Assembly (NCBI GenBank): GCA_963575745.1
Contig: CAUYUJ010004316.1
Location: 1 to 64,000, forward strand
Length of the DNA: 64,000 nucleotides
Reading direction: 5' to 3'
Source: Prorocentrum cordatum
Lineage: Eukaryota; Sar; Dinophyceae; Prorocentrales; Prorocentraceae
Shown: positions 22,264 through 31,025 of the stretch, one piece after another
How the letters are laid out: each line of letters opens with the position of its first letter
Numbering within the stretch: the stretch's first letter is position 1
The notes under the pieces: model-generated
Told to the model about the DNA's origin: nothing
The model's input: the letters and a program-made list of their open reading frames with translations, nothing else
The model's database searches: none
Program-made: the position numbers and the translations under genes

Positions 22264-23535
22264 ATGGCGCCTGGGCGCGTCTTCCCTGCGCCTAAGCGGG
22301 GCAAGGCGCGCGCTGTCCTCAAGACGGGGAAGCCCAAGCGGAAGGCCCCGAAGCACGCGGGAAAGACAACGGCGAAAAAGACGGCGCCAAACCAGAGTGC
22401 GAGGAAGGTGCCTTACGTGCGGCACGGCAAGAGAACTTGCACGTCCAGGCCGGAGCGCGTTGCTTTCAAGAGGAACGTGTTCGATTTCATACGCGCAAGT
22501 GACCGCGAGATCGTCGACATGTTGCTCGAGGACCAGGTCTTGGAGAATTTGGAAGGCCAGACGTGCTCTTTCTGCACGAAAGGAACCCTCGGCCCCCTGA
22601 AGGACGTCCAGGGCCGTGGACCGCGGTACCGCTGCAACCACAAGGGTTGCCAGAAGTTCTCCTTGCCCCAGAGCGGGCACATGGTCTTCAGCAGCGGCTC
22701 TGGCGTTGCCGCGGTGCCCTTGCAGGAACAGTCTGCCGTGCTTTTCGCTGTCGTGAACAACGTCCCCCTTGCCAAGATCCATGCGCTCACGGGCAAGAAC
22801 CACAAGGCGATCGAGAGCATGAGCAAGTTCAATGATGCGTGCCGAAAGAGCGACGTGCAGCAGCAGGAGAAACTGATTTCTTTCGGAGGAAAGGGGCGGA
22901 CGTGGAAAGATGTCGAGGCCGATGAGGTCGACCTCAGGGGCGATCTACTGCCTGATCACGCGGAGCGAGCTGAGAACGAGCGGGTCCAGTGGGAGCAGTG
23001 GGGCGGTGTCATCGAAAGAGGCAATCGCAAGACATTGGTGTTGACGCGCCTCAAGCCAAGCCTCACCAAGCAGAGGGCGCCAGGCCCAGGCGCGATACGC
23101 TTGCCTGATTGGACGCCGTTCGCTCACAAGAACTTGAGCAACAGGAACGTTGTGCTCCACACGGACGGGGCAAAAACGTACAAGGTCAAGGTCGAGGGGA
23201 TGCTCCACGACCACGTCGTGCACCAGAGGAAGCGGCTCGTGAAGAATGGCAAGCCCGTGAAGAAGAACGGCCGCCAGGTGTGGGTGAAACCCACGTACGC
23301 CAAGAAGTTTCAGCATAAACTTCCTGGTGGACGAGTCCTCAAGTGCAAAGGCGGGACCCAGATCATCGACAGGTTCTGGCAGCACTTGCGCGGCTTCATC
23401 AAGACCAGGAAGAGCTCCGTTGGCTCGGTGTCATTGAACGCCAGGGTCCGATCGGCCCAGTGGGCGTACTGGCATGCCAACGAGGACCTGTGGCTGGAGA
23501 CTGGCAAGATGTTCAGCCGCTTGAGGGGGAAGTAG
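22264..23535 (+). mobile_element. ISXO2/IS1595-like DDE transposase
   Basis: A 423-residue frame from the ATG in GCCATGG context at 22264 (the same frame is open from 22063). Residues 1-60 are Lys/Arg-rich and nucleus-like. Near residue 100 a zinc ribbon appears (CSFC, then CNHKGC). A DDE-like core follows: EADEVDLRGDLLP (first D), VVLHTDGAKTYK (second D), and GGTQIIDRFWQHLRGFIKT, which matches the IS1595/Merlin NxIExFWxxLK block with D for E. Nearby Lys-rich spacers (KRLVKNGKPVKKNGRQVW) are typical of copies I associate with dinoflagellates. No frameshift, so possibly intact. I could not identify terminal inverted repeats. Confidence 0.8.
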
Positions 23536-23756
23536 CTTGTAGACCGCAGGCTTAGGGGAGCGCGGCAGGGCGCTTATGAGTAGGCGAGGCCGTGCACGCA
23601 ACCAGAAGCGCATTGCGCAGCAGAGAAATCAGATGTTCAGCCGCTTGAGGGGGAAGTAGCTCGTAGACCGCAGGCTTAGGGGAGCGCGGCAGGGCGCTTA
23701 TGAGTAGGCGAGGCCGTGCACGCAACCAGAAGCGCATTGCGCAGCAGAGAAATCTT
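23509..23756 (+). repeat. 124-bp tandem duplication spanning the transposase stop codon
   Basis: GTTCAGCCGC recurs at 23511 and 23635. The unit covers the last codons (MFSRLRGK, stop) and about 100 bp of downstream DNA; one difference (CTTGTAG/CTCGTAG) is visible. Copy 2 carries only the tail of the gene. Confidence 0.92.
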
Positions 23757-23889
23757 GAAGCTCACGAAACCTGGCCAGGCGTTTCTCCTGTCTCGGAGCT
23801 AAGGAAACTTTGCCAAGCGTGGTGTTTGGTTTCTCTCTAGTCTGGTGGCTCGCGATACCTGGAAAGTCGCTGGTTTTGATTGGTTTGCT

Positions 23890-24330
23890 GGTCTGGGAGG
23901 CATGAGAACCTGTGATTTCATTGGTTTTTCTGGTTTTTCTGGTCTGGGAAGCAGGAAAACCTGTGATTTCATTGGTTTTTCTGGTTTTTCTGGTCTGGGA
24001 AGCAGGAAAACCTGTGATTTCATTGGTTTTTCGGTCACAGGTTTTCCTTCCCCCCAGACCAGAAAAACCAGAAAAACCAATGAAATCACAGGTTTTCCTG
24101 CTTCCCAGACCAGAAAAACCAGAAAAACCAATGAAATCACAGGTTTTCCTGCTTCCCAGACCAGAAAAACCAGAAAAACCAATGAAATCACATGTTTTCT
24201 TTGCCCCCAGACCAGAAAAACCAGAAAAACCAATGAAATCAGATGTTTTCCTGTTTCCCAAACCAGAAAAACCAGAAAAACCAATGAAATCACAGGTTTT
24301 CCTTGCCCCCAGACCAGAACCTCTGTCCGA
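23890..24330. repeat. Inverted array of 51-bp repeats
   Basis: About 2.5 units of AACCTGTGATTTCATTGG + TTTTTCTGGTTTTTCTGGTC + TGGGAAGCAGG run forward to about 24033. Five or more then run in reverse orientation, giving a large hairpin with its turn near 24035-24050. Because 51 is divisible by 3, both strands read an in-frame 17-residue repeat (for example GFSGFSGLGSRKTCDFI on either strand depending on side). I do not call these ORFs as genes. Confidence 0.88.
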
Positions 24331-24449
24331 GTTCTCTGCGAGGTTGTAACGGTAGTTCTCTCGCATTTGAGCGGCTTTGCGCCAGCGAGGAAGGGGCGAG
24401 GAAGATACGAGGAGAGACAGACAACTCGAACGTTCATTTGAAAACCCAC

Positions 24450-24479
24450 CAAAAGGTAGATCTTGGGGGGGGGGTGCGA

Positions 24480-24531
<52 letters not shown>

Positions 24532-24600
24532 CAAGTGTCTCTATATATATACATATATCTCTGCGTATGAGGGGGATGTGTCTATATATATATCTCTACA
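24450..24600 (-). repeat. TA microsatellite with AAGGTAGATCTTGGGG head
   Basis: Inverse of the element at 19840-19955: AAGGTAGATCTTGGGGGGGG is followed by (TA)n and CTCTATATATATACATATATC-like repeats. Confidence 0.75.
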
Positions 24601-25080
24601 TATATATACATGTGTGCAGGTAGTATGTGGCAATACTTACATGCGTGTTATATGTGTACGTACATAGGTGCACGTTGTATGTGGCAATGCTTGCCGCATC
24701 GCGATTGCACTTGATATTGCGTTGGATGTTGCATTGCGCCCTGGAGTTGGAGCCAGCTGCAATCGATGTCGAAGAGCACGGGTGTCTCAGAAGCGGTCTC
24801 GAGCCCCCCTTATTCATATTCTAAATCCAGGCTGGAGTCCTGGTTCATTCGTCGCCCTGATGGGTTTGTCCTCGCTGGGCCCTTGGGAGTGGTGAGCTTG
24901 CTCGCCCTTGGGTTCCTGTGTCTTGGGCAGCCCTGGCGGGTTTTGCTGGGTGCGGAACTGGCCATAGCGCCTATAGGGGAGCTCCAAGTCGCTGTGCGAG
25001 CTTCTGGGCTGCAGTTGGCTTATCTTCCAGACCGACAATCGACACTCGACAATCGAGGCTGGCCCATCGACCATCGCCTA
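24600..25080. other. No gene recognised
   Basis: Mixed sequence with GTATGTGGCAAT repeats (24628 and 24678). Frames are open in places but lack protein character. Confidence 0.45.
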
Positions 25081-25081
25081 C

Positions 25082-25100
25082 TAGCCATTGCGGCTCTCTG
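25082..25100 (+). other. Possible eroded spliced-leader relict
   Basis: TAGCCATTGCGGCTCTCTG: AGCCATT and GGCTC of the leader are intact with two changes between. 75 nt upstream of the ATG at 25174. Confidence 0.45.
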
Positions 25101-25173
25101 AGTGCACGCGTGCGCCTTCGGCCGTGCTGCAGCGCACTCTTACGACCTTCTCTTCCTGTACTCTTCCTGCGCC

Positions 25174-26126
25174 ATGGAGGAGGGCCGCTCGATGGAGTTC
25201 GCGCAGGTCGTGGGAGCCATCACCTACGGCCAGATCCACAAGGACTTGGTGAACGAGACCGCGCACGATTGCGAGCGCATGGGGTCGAAAGTCATTCACT
25301 TCGACGTCAGACGCTTGTTGACGAAAGACCCGAGCAAGACGATCGAACACAAGGAGAACGGTCTTCACGCACAAACCCAGAAGACGGTGATGTCACAAGC
25401 AGGGTTCGTCGACGCGTGCAAGGACATCGTCATCGAGGTGGCGAACTACAATATCAAGGAGTGGCCGTCGGTCCTCGTCCTGGTGGAGTGCCGGCGCGGC
25501 TTTCATCGCAGCGACACGGTGGGCCGCATGTGCAACGCGATGCTGAACTTCATGCTGTCGAGGAACCAGGTCGAGGTATGCACCTGCGCGTGTGCAGCTC
25601 GAAGATCTTCAACTCGGGCGAGCAGTACGGCAGGCGCGGGCACATCAGCATGCTGGAGAGCGTCAAGGCGTGGATGGAGCCTGGGAAGGCATGGGAGCTG
25701 GCGGAGGGCGGCGAGGTGCCTTACGCTCAGCTCTACGCGAGCCAAGCGGTCAGGGACGACCACATGGCGTACCCAGCGTAGAAGAGCCTGTGGGACTGGG
25801 TCTACACCGAGTACCACATGGTGCGCATTGTCGGGCCCGTGCTGCCGCCAGGGTCGCCGCCGCGGGCCGAGAAGTCGCGCGGGGTCGGCGAGGGCGGCAA
25901 GGGCGCAGGCGGCAAGGTCTACACCAAGGGCGGCAAGGAGGCTGGCCCCGTCTACGGCAAGTCGGGGACCAGCAGTGCCTGGCGCCCAGTGCCGACGCGG
26001 GGGGTCTACGCCCGCGAGTCCGACGATGCGGAGGAAGAGGAGAGGTACCAGGAGCAGGAGGAGGTGGCTGAGGAGGAGGAGGCGACGTCGATATCGAGAG
26101 GTCCCGAAAGCGTCGACATTGAGTAA
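25174..26126 (+). pseudogene. RapZ C-terminal-domain-like protein, with frameshift and in-frame TAG
   Basis: Starts MEEGRSMEFAQ in GCCATGG context. Residues 45-135 carry KVIHFDVRRLLTKDP and VLVECRRGFHRSDTVGR. The spacing resembles the DxR ... (G)C(T)GGxHRS pattern of the RapZ/YvcJ C-terminal domain, so nucleotide or RNA binding is conceivable but unproven. The frame shifts near 25575 (continuing RVCSSKIFNSGEQYGRRGHI), meets TAG at 25779-25781, and continues in the same frame (KSLWDWVYTEYHMVRI) through a Gly/Lys-rich and acidic tail to SISRGPESVDIE and TAA. The tail and 3' region are shared with the gene ending at 29042. A single C-to-T change would make the TAG from CAG. Confidence 0.5.
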
Positions 26127-26275
26127 CCACTACCACCCGCACTCTCGTTCTCTCCCCCATGCTGCCTCCTTCTCCGTCCACATCGCCATCTCCAGGTTTC
26201 GGGCAAAGGTTTCCACCCGGCTTTTTTTAGTTGTTTGCTCGGCCTTTGATTGTTTCTTTTGGCGGTCCAGGAGCC
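26060..26275 (+). repeat. 3' module B, copy 1 (coding tail plus 3' UTR)
   Basis: Covers the codons for EEEEATSISRGPESVDIE, the stop, and about 170 bp beyond (CCACTACCACCCGCACTCTC, GTTCTCTCCCCCAT, TTTCGGGCAAAGGTTTCCAC, a T run, CTCGGCCTTTGATTG). The second copy is at 28982-29203. Confidence 0.9.
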
Positions 26276-26664
26276 TCAGCACATACGTCTGTCTCAGTTC
26301 GCTCACACACCCAGCTATCTCGCCCACCGCCCCTCTGCCCCTCATCTTGCTCCTCCTTCCCCCCCCGCTTCCTCCCCCTCGTCATCCTCTCCCTCGTCCT
26401 CATTCTGGGCACCAAGTCTATTTCGAGACCTCCTCCGCTTGGATGTCGAAACATTTGGCCCCTCCCCTCCAACGAATGGAATGGCGGCGCCAAGGCCGAG
26501 TCGTTATCAGAAGTCGATCCTCGAGCAGCTGGCGAAGCCACCTCGACTGTCGACGCTAACTCATCATCTGCAACGCCAGTGAGCATGGGGGTGGAACAGA
26601 AGGCCGTTTCACGTGAACCACATTGTAGTCCAGCGTTGCCCCCCCTGGTCCTGAGTGGCCCCGA

Positions 26665-27078
26665 GTGGTCATGACCCCGCCCCCTGCCCCGAGTCCCTGG
26701 CCACACATATGGCCCCCGACTATCGAAATACAGGCCTGCTCAATACATCGGTGTCGATGGAAGGCGGCCGCGGAGGAGGCGCCTGCGGTCGCTGAGGAGG
26801 TACAGGAGCCCGACTGGGCCACGTTCGAGCGGGAGCCTCGCGCCTGGCTCGGCCTTCTTCGTCAATACGAGATCGACGAGACGGCCCAGCAGAGCGTCTT
26901 CCTCCTGGCCCAGTTCAGCGATGATGGTCATCGCGAGGCCAACAACGTGCTGTACAAGCTGTTCAAGAAGATGGGCGGGGGGAGCCTCACGAACCCGTCG
27001 AAGTTCGTTCACAAGTGCGTGACGAACGCGCGACAGGCCCTGGAGCAGCAGTACCACACGGGCCAGTGGCGTCGTTAG
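26665..27078 (+). CDS. Hypothetical protein, 137 aa
   Basis: After a doubtful N-terminal 30 residues the frame becomes clearly protein-like: EEVQEPDWATFEREPRAWLG, then a helical segment (REANNVLYKLFKKMGGG, KFVHKCVTNARQALEQQY) and TAG. The first ATG of the frame is used; a later start is possible. A degenerate inverted copy of the helical segment lies 400-650 bp downstream on the other strand. GAC repeats follow the stop (27080-27150). No family recognised. Confidence 0.5.
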   Translation: MVMTPPPAPSPWPHIWPPTIEIQACSIHRCRWKAAAEEAPAVAEEVQEPDWATFEREPRAWLGLLRQYEIDETAQQSVFLLAQFSDDGHREANNVLYKLFKKMGGGSLTNPSKFVHKCVTNARQALEQQYHTGQWRR

Positions 27079-27429
27079 GCTGACGACGACGACAGTGACG
27101 ACGACGAGGCCGACGACGACGACGACAGTGACGACGAGGCCGACGACGACGCAACCTCCTGTGCTCACGGTGCGAGGCTGCGGTGTATATTAAAGTGCGG
27201 GCGCCACCTCTCTTGGGACCCCTTAGGGTACATGGGGGCCCTTTCGCGGCCTGCTGATGAATCGATGTCGACTTGTGTTTCCAAGTTTGATGGTCGAGGA
27301 CGCGGTGGAGCCGCGCGTGGCGTCGCGCAGCGAGGCACCGCAGCCGCGGCCCTCGAGGGCCCCGCCTAGGCCCTCGCAGCGCCGCAGATGATATGCGCAA
27401 GGAGCAGGGCAAAGTCGACTGTCGATCTC

Positions 27430-27575
27430 GGCTAGAGACGGCGCCGCTGCAGATGCAAAAAAACATCGTGCCTGGCGCGCGTTCGCCGCGCACTCGTGGA
27501 CGAACCCCTCCCCCATCTCCTTGAACAGTTTGTACAGCACGCTGTTGGCCTCGCGATGGCCCTCATCGTGGTCGT
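27430..27575 (-). pseudogene. Inverted fragment of the 26.7-kb gene
   Basis: On the minus strand it reads GHREANSVLYKLFKEMGEGF, VHECAANARQA. This parallels GHREANNVLYKLFKKMGGGS and VHKCVTNARQA in the plus-strand gene, but with an internal deletion and no continuation. Confidence 0.75.
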
Positions 27576-27904
27576 CGCCGTCGTCGTCGTCGCATCGACT
27601 ATCGATGCTCCCTCGCTGATGCTCTCTCGCCGCCCCCCCCCGCCGCCGCTGCCCTCTCGCCGCGCCGCGCCGCGCGTCGTGGGCACCGTCGAGGCGAAGG
27701 CCGCCCCCCCCCCGCCGAGGAGGAGGAGGATGGGGAGTTGGAGTGGCATGAGCAGGTGGAGGGAGTGGGGGAAGCGGGGGGACATCAGGCTGACGAACGA
27801 TGGACCATTGATGCGACGGGGTGCCGAACGAGGCGCGCGCGAGCGCTGACATGGGCAATCGTTGGGCGCGCTCAGCCACCCCAACGGCCATGGGCGAAGA
27901 TAGT

Positions 27905-28070
27905 TGGTGACGAGGTGGTGGTCACCATGACCAGCACCTCATCGTTGGTGACGAGGTGATGGTCACCATGACCATCACCTCACAGTTGGTGACGAGGTGA
28001 TGGTCACCATGACCATCACCTCGTCAAAGCCACGGCGAGGTGATGGTCATGGTGACCATCACCTCGTCAT
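27905..28070. repeat. Tandem hairpins: GAGGTGATGGTCA/TGACCATCACCTC
   Basis: Four direct or inverted copies of about 40 bp, GTTGGTGACGAGGTGATGGTC plus its own complement. Each copy has a 13-bp perfect stem with a 3-nt spacer. The last copy (28039-28067) is inverted (GGTCATGGTGACC). Several BstEII-type GGTNACC sites. Confidence 0.88.
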
Positions 28071-28226
28071 CCACCGACGTCGACTGCGATCGAGGTGGTC
28101 GCGAATCGGGCCACCCAAATCGGCGCCCCCAGCGCCTCAGGGGCCGCGTGGGAGGTCAGGAAGAGGTGGGCTGGAAGAGGGGGGAGGGCCTGGAGGAGGG
28201 GGCAGGGCCTTATGCATCGCCATCTT

Positions 28227-28249
28227 ACCGTCACCATTTGGGCTCGTAG
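28227..28249 (+). other. Probable spliced-leader relict
   Basis: ACCGTCACCATTTGGGCTCGTAG against ACCGTAGCCATTTTGGCTCAAG: the ACCGT, CCATTT and GGCTC blocks are all present in order. 47 nt upstream of the ATG at 28296. Confidence 0.55.
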
Positions 28250-28295
28250 CGCATAGGTGCAATCGATATCGAAGCGCGTCCGCATCGTCATCGCC

Positions 28296-29042
28296 ATGGC
28301 GAGCGCGGCGGCGGCACCCTCCGCAAGGGCGTCGTGTCTCGCCACCTTCAAGGGCGTCGTCGACTTCGCGCGGGCGGTGACCGCCCAGATGGAGGATGAG
28401 GATCGGGCCCAGGTGATCGAGCGCCAGGTCGCCCACATGAAGATGATCGTCCGTCGTGGTGGTTGCGCCAGGGATGACGCGACTCAGACCGTAAACGCCA
28501 TCAACGCGACAGACATCCTCACGGCCGCCCAGAAGCGCGAGCTGATAACTGCAGTAACGGAGTCGGTGACGATGGACATCGCCATGACGGGCAAGCGTGG
28601 CGGGCGTAACTTCAACGTGCAGTACCAGACGCACCAGTATCCAGAGCACTACCTGACGACGGAGATGTGGGCGCTGCTACAGGACCCCCACCTGGGGGTC
28701 GAGGCGAAGCTCGATAAGGTTGGCGAGTACTTCGTGCACACCCTCGGCCTGCACTACCCCGACCAGAAGATGGTGCCTCGCTTGGCCGCCCTCGCGGTCG
28801 CGAGCGAGATCGCCGCGGGTCGGGGGCCTGCGCCCGCGCAGGCGTTCGAGTACAAGAACCAGCTCAAGGACTCGACATCGACATCGCACTCGATGTCGAA
28901 TGTGCGACCCCCGCATCGGGCGCCCAGGTCTCAGCATCGGGGTCGGGGGTTATATGGGCAGGATCAGGAGGAGAAGGTGGTTGAGGAGGAGGAAGAGGCG
29001 ACGTCGATATCGAGAGGCCCCGAAAGTGTCGACATCGAGTAA
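28296..29042 (+). CDS. Hypothetical protein, 248 aa
   Basis: The start is MASAAAAPSARA in GCCATGG context; the frame is also open 13 codons upstream. Residues 15-175 are a helical, well-mixed sequence (ATFKGVVDFARAVTAQMEDE, VEAKLDKVGEYFVHTLGLHY, MVPRLAALAVASEIAAGRG). After residue 190 it is low-complexity (STSTSHSMSNVRPPHR) and acidic. The last residues (EEEEATSISRGPESVDIE) and the 3' UTR match the unrelated gene ending at 26126. The frame is intact, without visible introns and with a probable leader relict upstream. No family recognised. Confidence 0.65.
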   Translation: MASAAAAPSARASCLATFKGVVDFARAVTAQMEDEDRAQVIERQVAHMKMIVRRGGCARDDATQTVNAINATDILTAAQKRELITAVTESVTMDIAMTGKRGGRNFNVQYQTHQYPEHYLTTEMWALLQDPHLGVEAKLDKVGEYFVHTLGLHYPDQKMVPRLAALAVASEIAAGRGPAPAQAFEYKNQLKDSTSTSHSMSNVRPPHRAPRSQHRGRGLYGQDQEEKVVEEEEEATSISRGPESVDIE

Positions 29043-29203
29043 CCACTATCACCCACACTCTCGTTCTCTCCCCCATCCCCACTGCCCCCTCCCTCTCCGT
29101 CCACATCGCCATCTCATGTTTCGGGCCAAGGTTGCCACCCAGTTTTTTTCAAGTTTTTGCCCGGCCTTTTATTGAATTTGTTGGCGATCCAGGGGCCTCA
29201 ACC
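28982..29203 (+). repeat. 3' module B, copy 2
   Basis: About 85-90% alike to 26060-26275 by eye, across the last 18 codons, the stop and about 160 bp of 3' sequence, including the T run and CCCGGCCTTTTATTGAATTTG. Confidence 0.9.
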
Positions 29204-29242
29204 AGACGACCCTGCTCCCCCTAGGGCACCCCACGGGGCTAC

Positions 29243-30259
29243 ATGCTCGAGGCTGGGCGTCCGATGGGGGTCGCGTGCTGCCCAGAGGAGCATATCAAGA
29301 AGAAACGTGCATCGAGGCGCTCGGTGCAATCGTCCGTCTGCAACTACCCCCTCCTTGTGTCGCAATTCGTCGAGATCGAGCCGCAGGTGTTCGGGGCTAC
29401 CGTGCTCCCCAAGCCTCAGTTTAGCGAGGCCCTGCTCCTGCAAGCAGGGCAGATCACGAAAGCCCGCAAGACGAACGGAATACATGAGCACCCCTCGGGG
29501 GGCAGCAGCAGCATGGTCCCGTTCGAGCGCCCGAACCCGAACAGCAGGCAGCATGGCGCATTCATGCAGCAGATGAGCACGATGGTTAACATGTTCGGCC
29601 AGCTCATGGGCAACGCATCGGCAGGAGGGGGTCCGCGGCAGGGCGACATCCCGCTGACCTTCTTGAATTGGCCCCCATCGGGCTTGCGGAGGACCTCATC
29701 AGCAGGATCCCTCGAGCCGCCGACGACGCCCGCTCCAAAGGGCGCCGTGACGGATCCTGGCTCGGGGACGCCGCCACTCCAAGCTTCGAGGAAGCGCGCG
29801 CTCGCCGAAGTCGATGACGACGAAGACGATGAGGAGCAGCCTCCAGCTATGAAGAAGCCCGCCGCTGCCAGCGGGGGGCCCACGGTACGGCAGGAGGAGA
29901 TCGACGAGTACATCAAGAAGATGCTGCAGGATACCGAGACGACGAGAGGCAAGGGCAAGGCCAAAGCTAAGGCCAAGGCCAAAGGCAAGGCCAAGGCCAA
30001 GGCCAAGGCCAAGGCCTGCCCAGCATCGACGTCGACCAAGGCGCCCCCGCTACCCGCGCTCAAGAAGCAGCCCCCCATCTCGTGCAAGGATTATGCCATC
30101 TATACGGACGAGAAGAACTCCAAGTGGCGGGTCAAGAAGGTGGGCGTTATCTTGGACAAGATGTTCAGTTGGGGGACCTGGGGCGCGTACGGCGGCGACG
30201 AGAAGAAGGCGTGGAAGGCTGTGGTCGAGTGGGCCGACGGTGACAAGGGGAACTGGTAG
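29243..30259 (+). CDS. Hypothetical nuclear-type protein, 338 aa, Lys/Ala-rich
   Basis: Single open frame. Residues 1-130 are mixed (FMQQMSTMVNMFGQLMGNAS near 105). Residues 150-220 are Pro/Ser-rich, then acidic (EVDDDEDDEEQPPAMKKPAA). Residues 240-265 are a GKAKAKAKAK run with likely nuclear or nucleolar targeting. The C-terminal 65 residues form a compact segment (YAIYTDEKNSKWRVKKVGVI, then EKKAWKAVVEWADGDKGNW). The KKPAAA motif and KAKAK runs are common in dinoflagellate proteins. The first ATG is used, and the N-terminal 20 residues are doubtful. Function unknown. Confidence 0.6.
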   Translation: MLEAGRPMGVACCPEEHIKKKRASRRSVQSSVCNYPLLVSQFVEIEPQVFGATVLPKPQFSEALLLQAGQITKARKTNGIHEHPSGGSSSMVPFERPNPNSRQHGAFMQQMSTMVNMFGQLMGNASAGGGPRQGDIPLTFLNWPPSGLRRTSSAGSLEPPTTPAPKGAVTDPGSGTPPLQASRKRALAEVDDDEDDEEQPPAMKKPAAASGGPTVRQEEIDEYIKKMLQDTETTRGKGKAKAKAKAKGKAKAKAKAKACPASTSTKAPPLPALKKQPPISCKDYAIYTDEKNSKWRVKKVGVILDKMFSWGTWGAYGGDEKKAWKAVVEWADGDKGNW

Positions 30260-30925
30260 GCGGTGCAGCAGCGCTCCGGGTTCCGAATTAAGTTGGTGCG
30301 CTACGCTGGGCACAGCGCTCCCTGCAGGGCACGCCGATATATTCGTTTTGTTCGCAGTGATATCGCTATCGAAGTTTACGGAGTGGCGCTCGCCGTAGTG
30401 AAGTCACGATTGGAGCGCGACCCCGCTCAGCTGAGCATTGTTTTACGCTGGCGTGGGGCAACAGCGTCTGCATTTGCAGTTGCATCTTGTGTTATATTTT
30501 CGCACAGTGCGCAGACGGTCAGGTTCGCATGTGCCACGGGGAGACGTTATCCAACCATCGACGTCGGGCAACACGGACTCATATCGATATCGTTATAGGC
30601 GTCTGCACGCAGCGCGTCACTGGGAGTGACGCCCTTCTGACTGTTTCAATGTGAACCGAACACATCCATTGTTTTCTTTTTTTTCTCTCTCTCTCTCTCT
30701 CTCTCTCCTCCGCAGTAACACAGTAAACGATTGTAGAGTGAGGGTAAGATAGTAGAGACTAGATACAGGAAGCCTGGAGCCGAAGATGAGACGAGCTCAG
30801 ACAGGCATTCGATTATCGTACATCGTGGCGTGCTCTACTGTCATAGTATACCATCTTACTTTACGATCTTATTCTCACTCTACTCCGAGGCCGCCCCCTG
30901 CATCGTCTAGCGCGGCCTCCCCTAT
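30260..30925. other. Intergenic, with (TC)n at about 30684-30711
   Basis: No convincing frame. Contains ATATCGATATCG (30575-30590) and a TC microsatellite. Confidence 0.5.
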
Positions 30926-30926
30926 T

Positions 30927-30953
30927 ACCGTCAGCCACAGCCATTTTGGCTCG
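30927..30953 (+). other. Spliced-leader relict, tandem-like
   Basis: ACCGTCAGCCA followed by CAGCCATTTTGGCTCG. It contains a 14-nt exact leader match (AGCCATTTTGGCTC, 30939-30952) preceded by a second partial leader start (ACCGT, AGCCA). 73 nt upstream of the ATG at 31026. Confidence 0.75.
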
Positions 30954-31025
30954 TTCCAATTGTACGTCGACGATCGAAGCCCACGTAGACTCGCAATCGC
31001 CGATCGATCCTTGCAGTTCGTGCCG

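Noticed and set aside
22264-22440. Histone H1-like Lys/Ala-rich N-terminus
   Set aside because: It is continuous with a zinc ribbon and DDE-type transposase core; basic tails are common on such transposases.
23698-24534. 278-aa minus-strand ORF over the 51-bp inverted array
   Set aside because: Open frame is forced by the 51-bp period on both strands; no sequence outside the repeat supports a protein.
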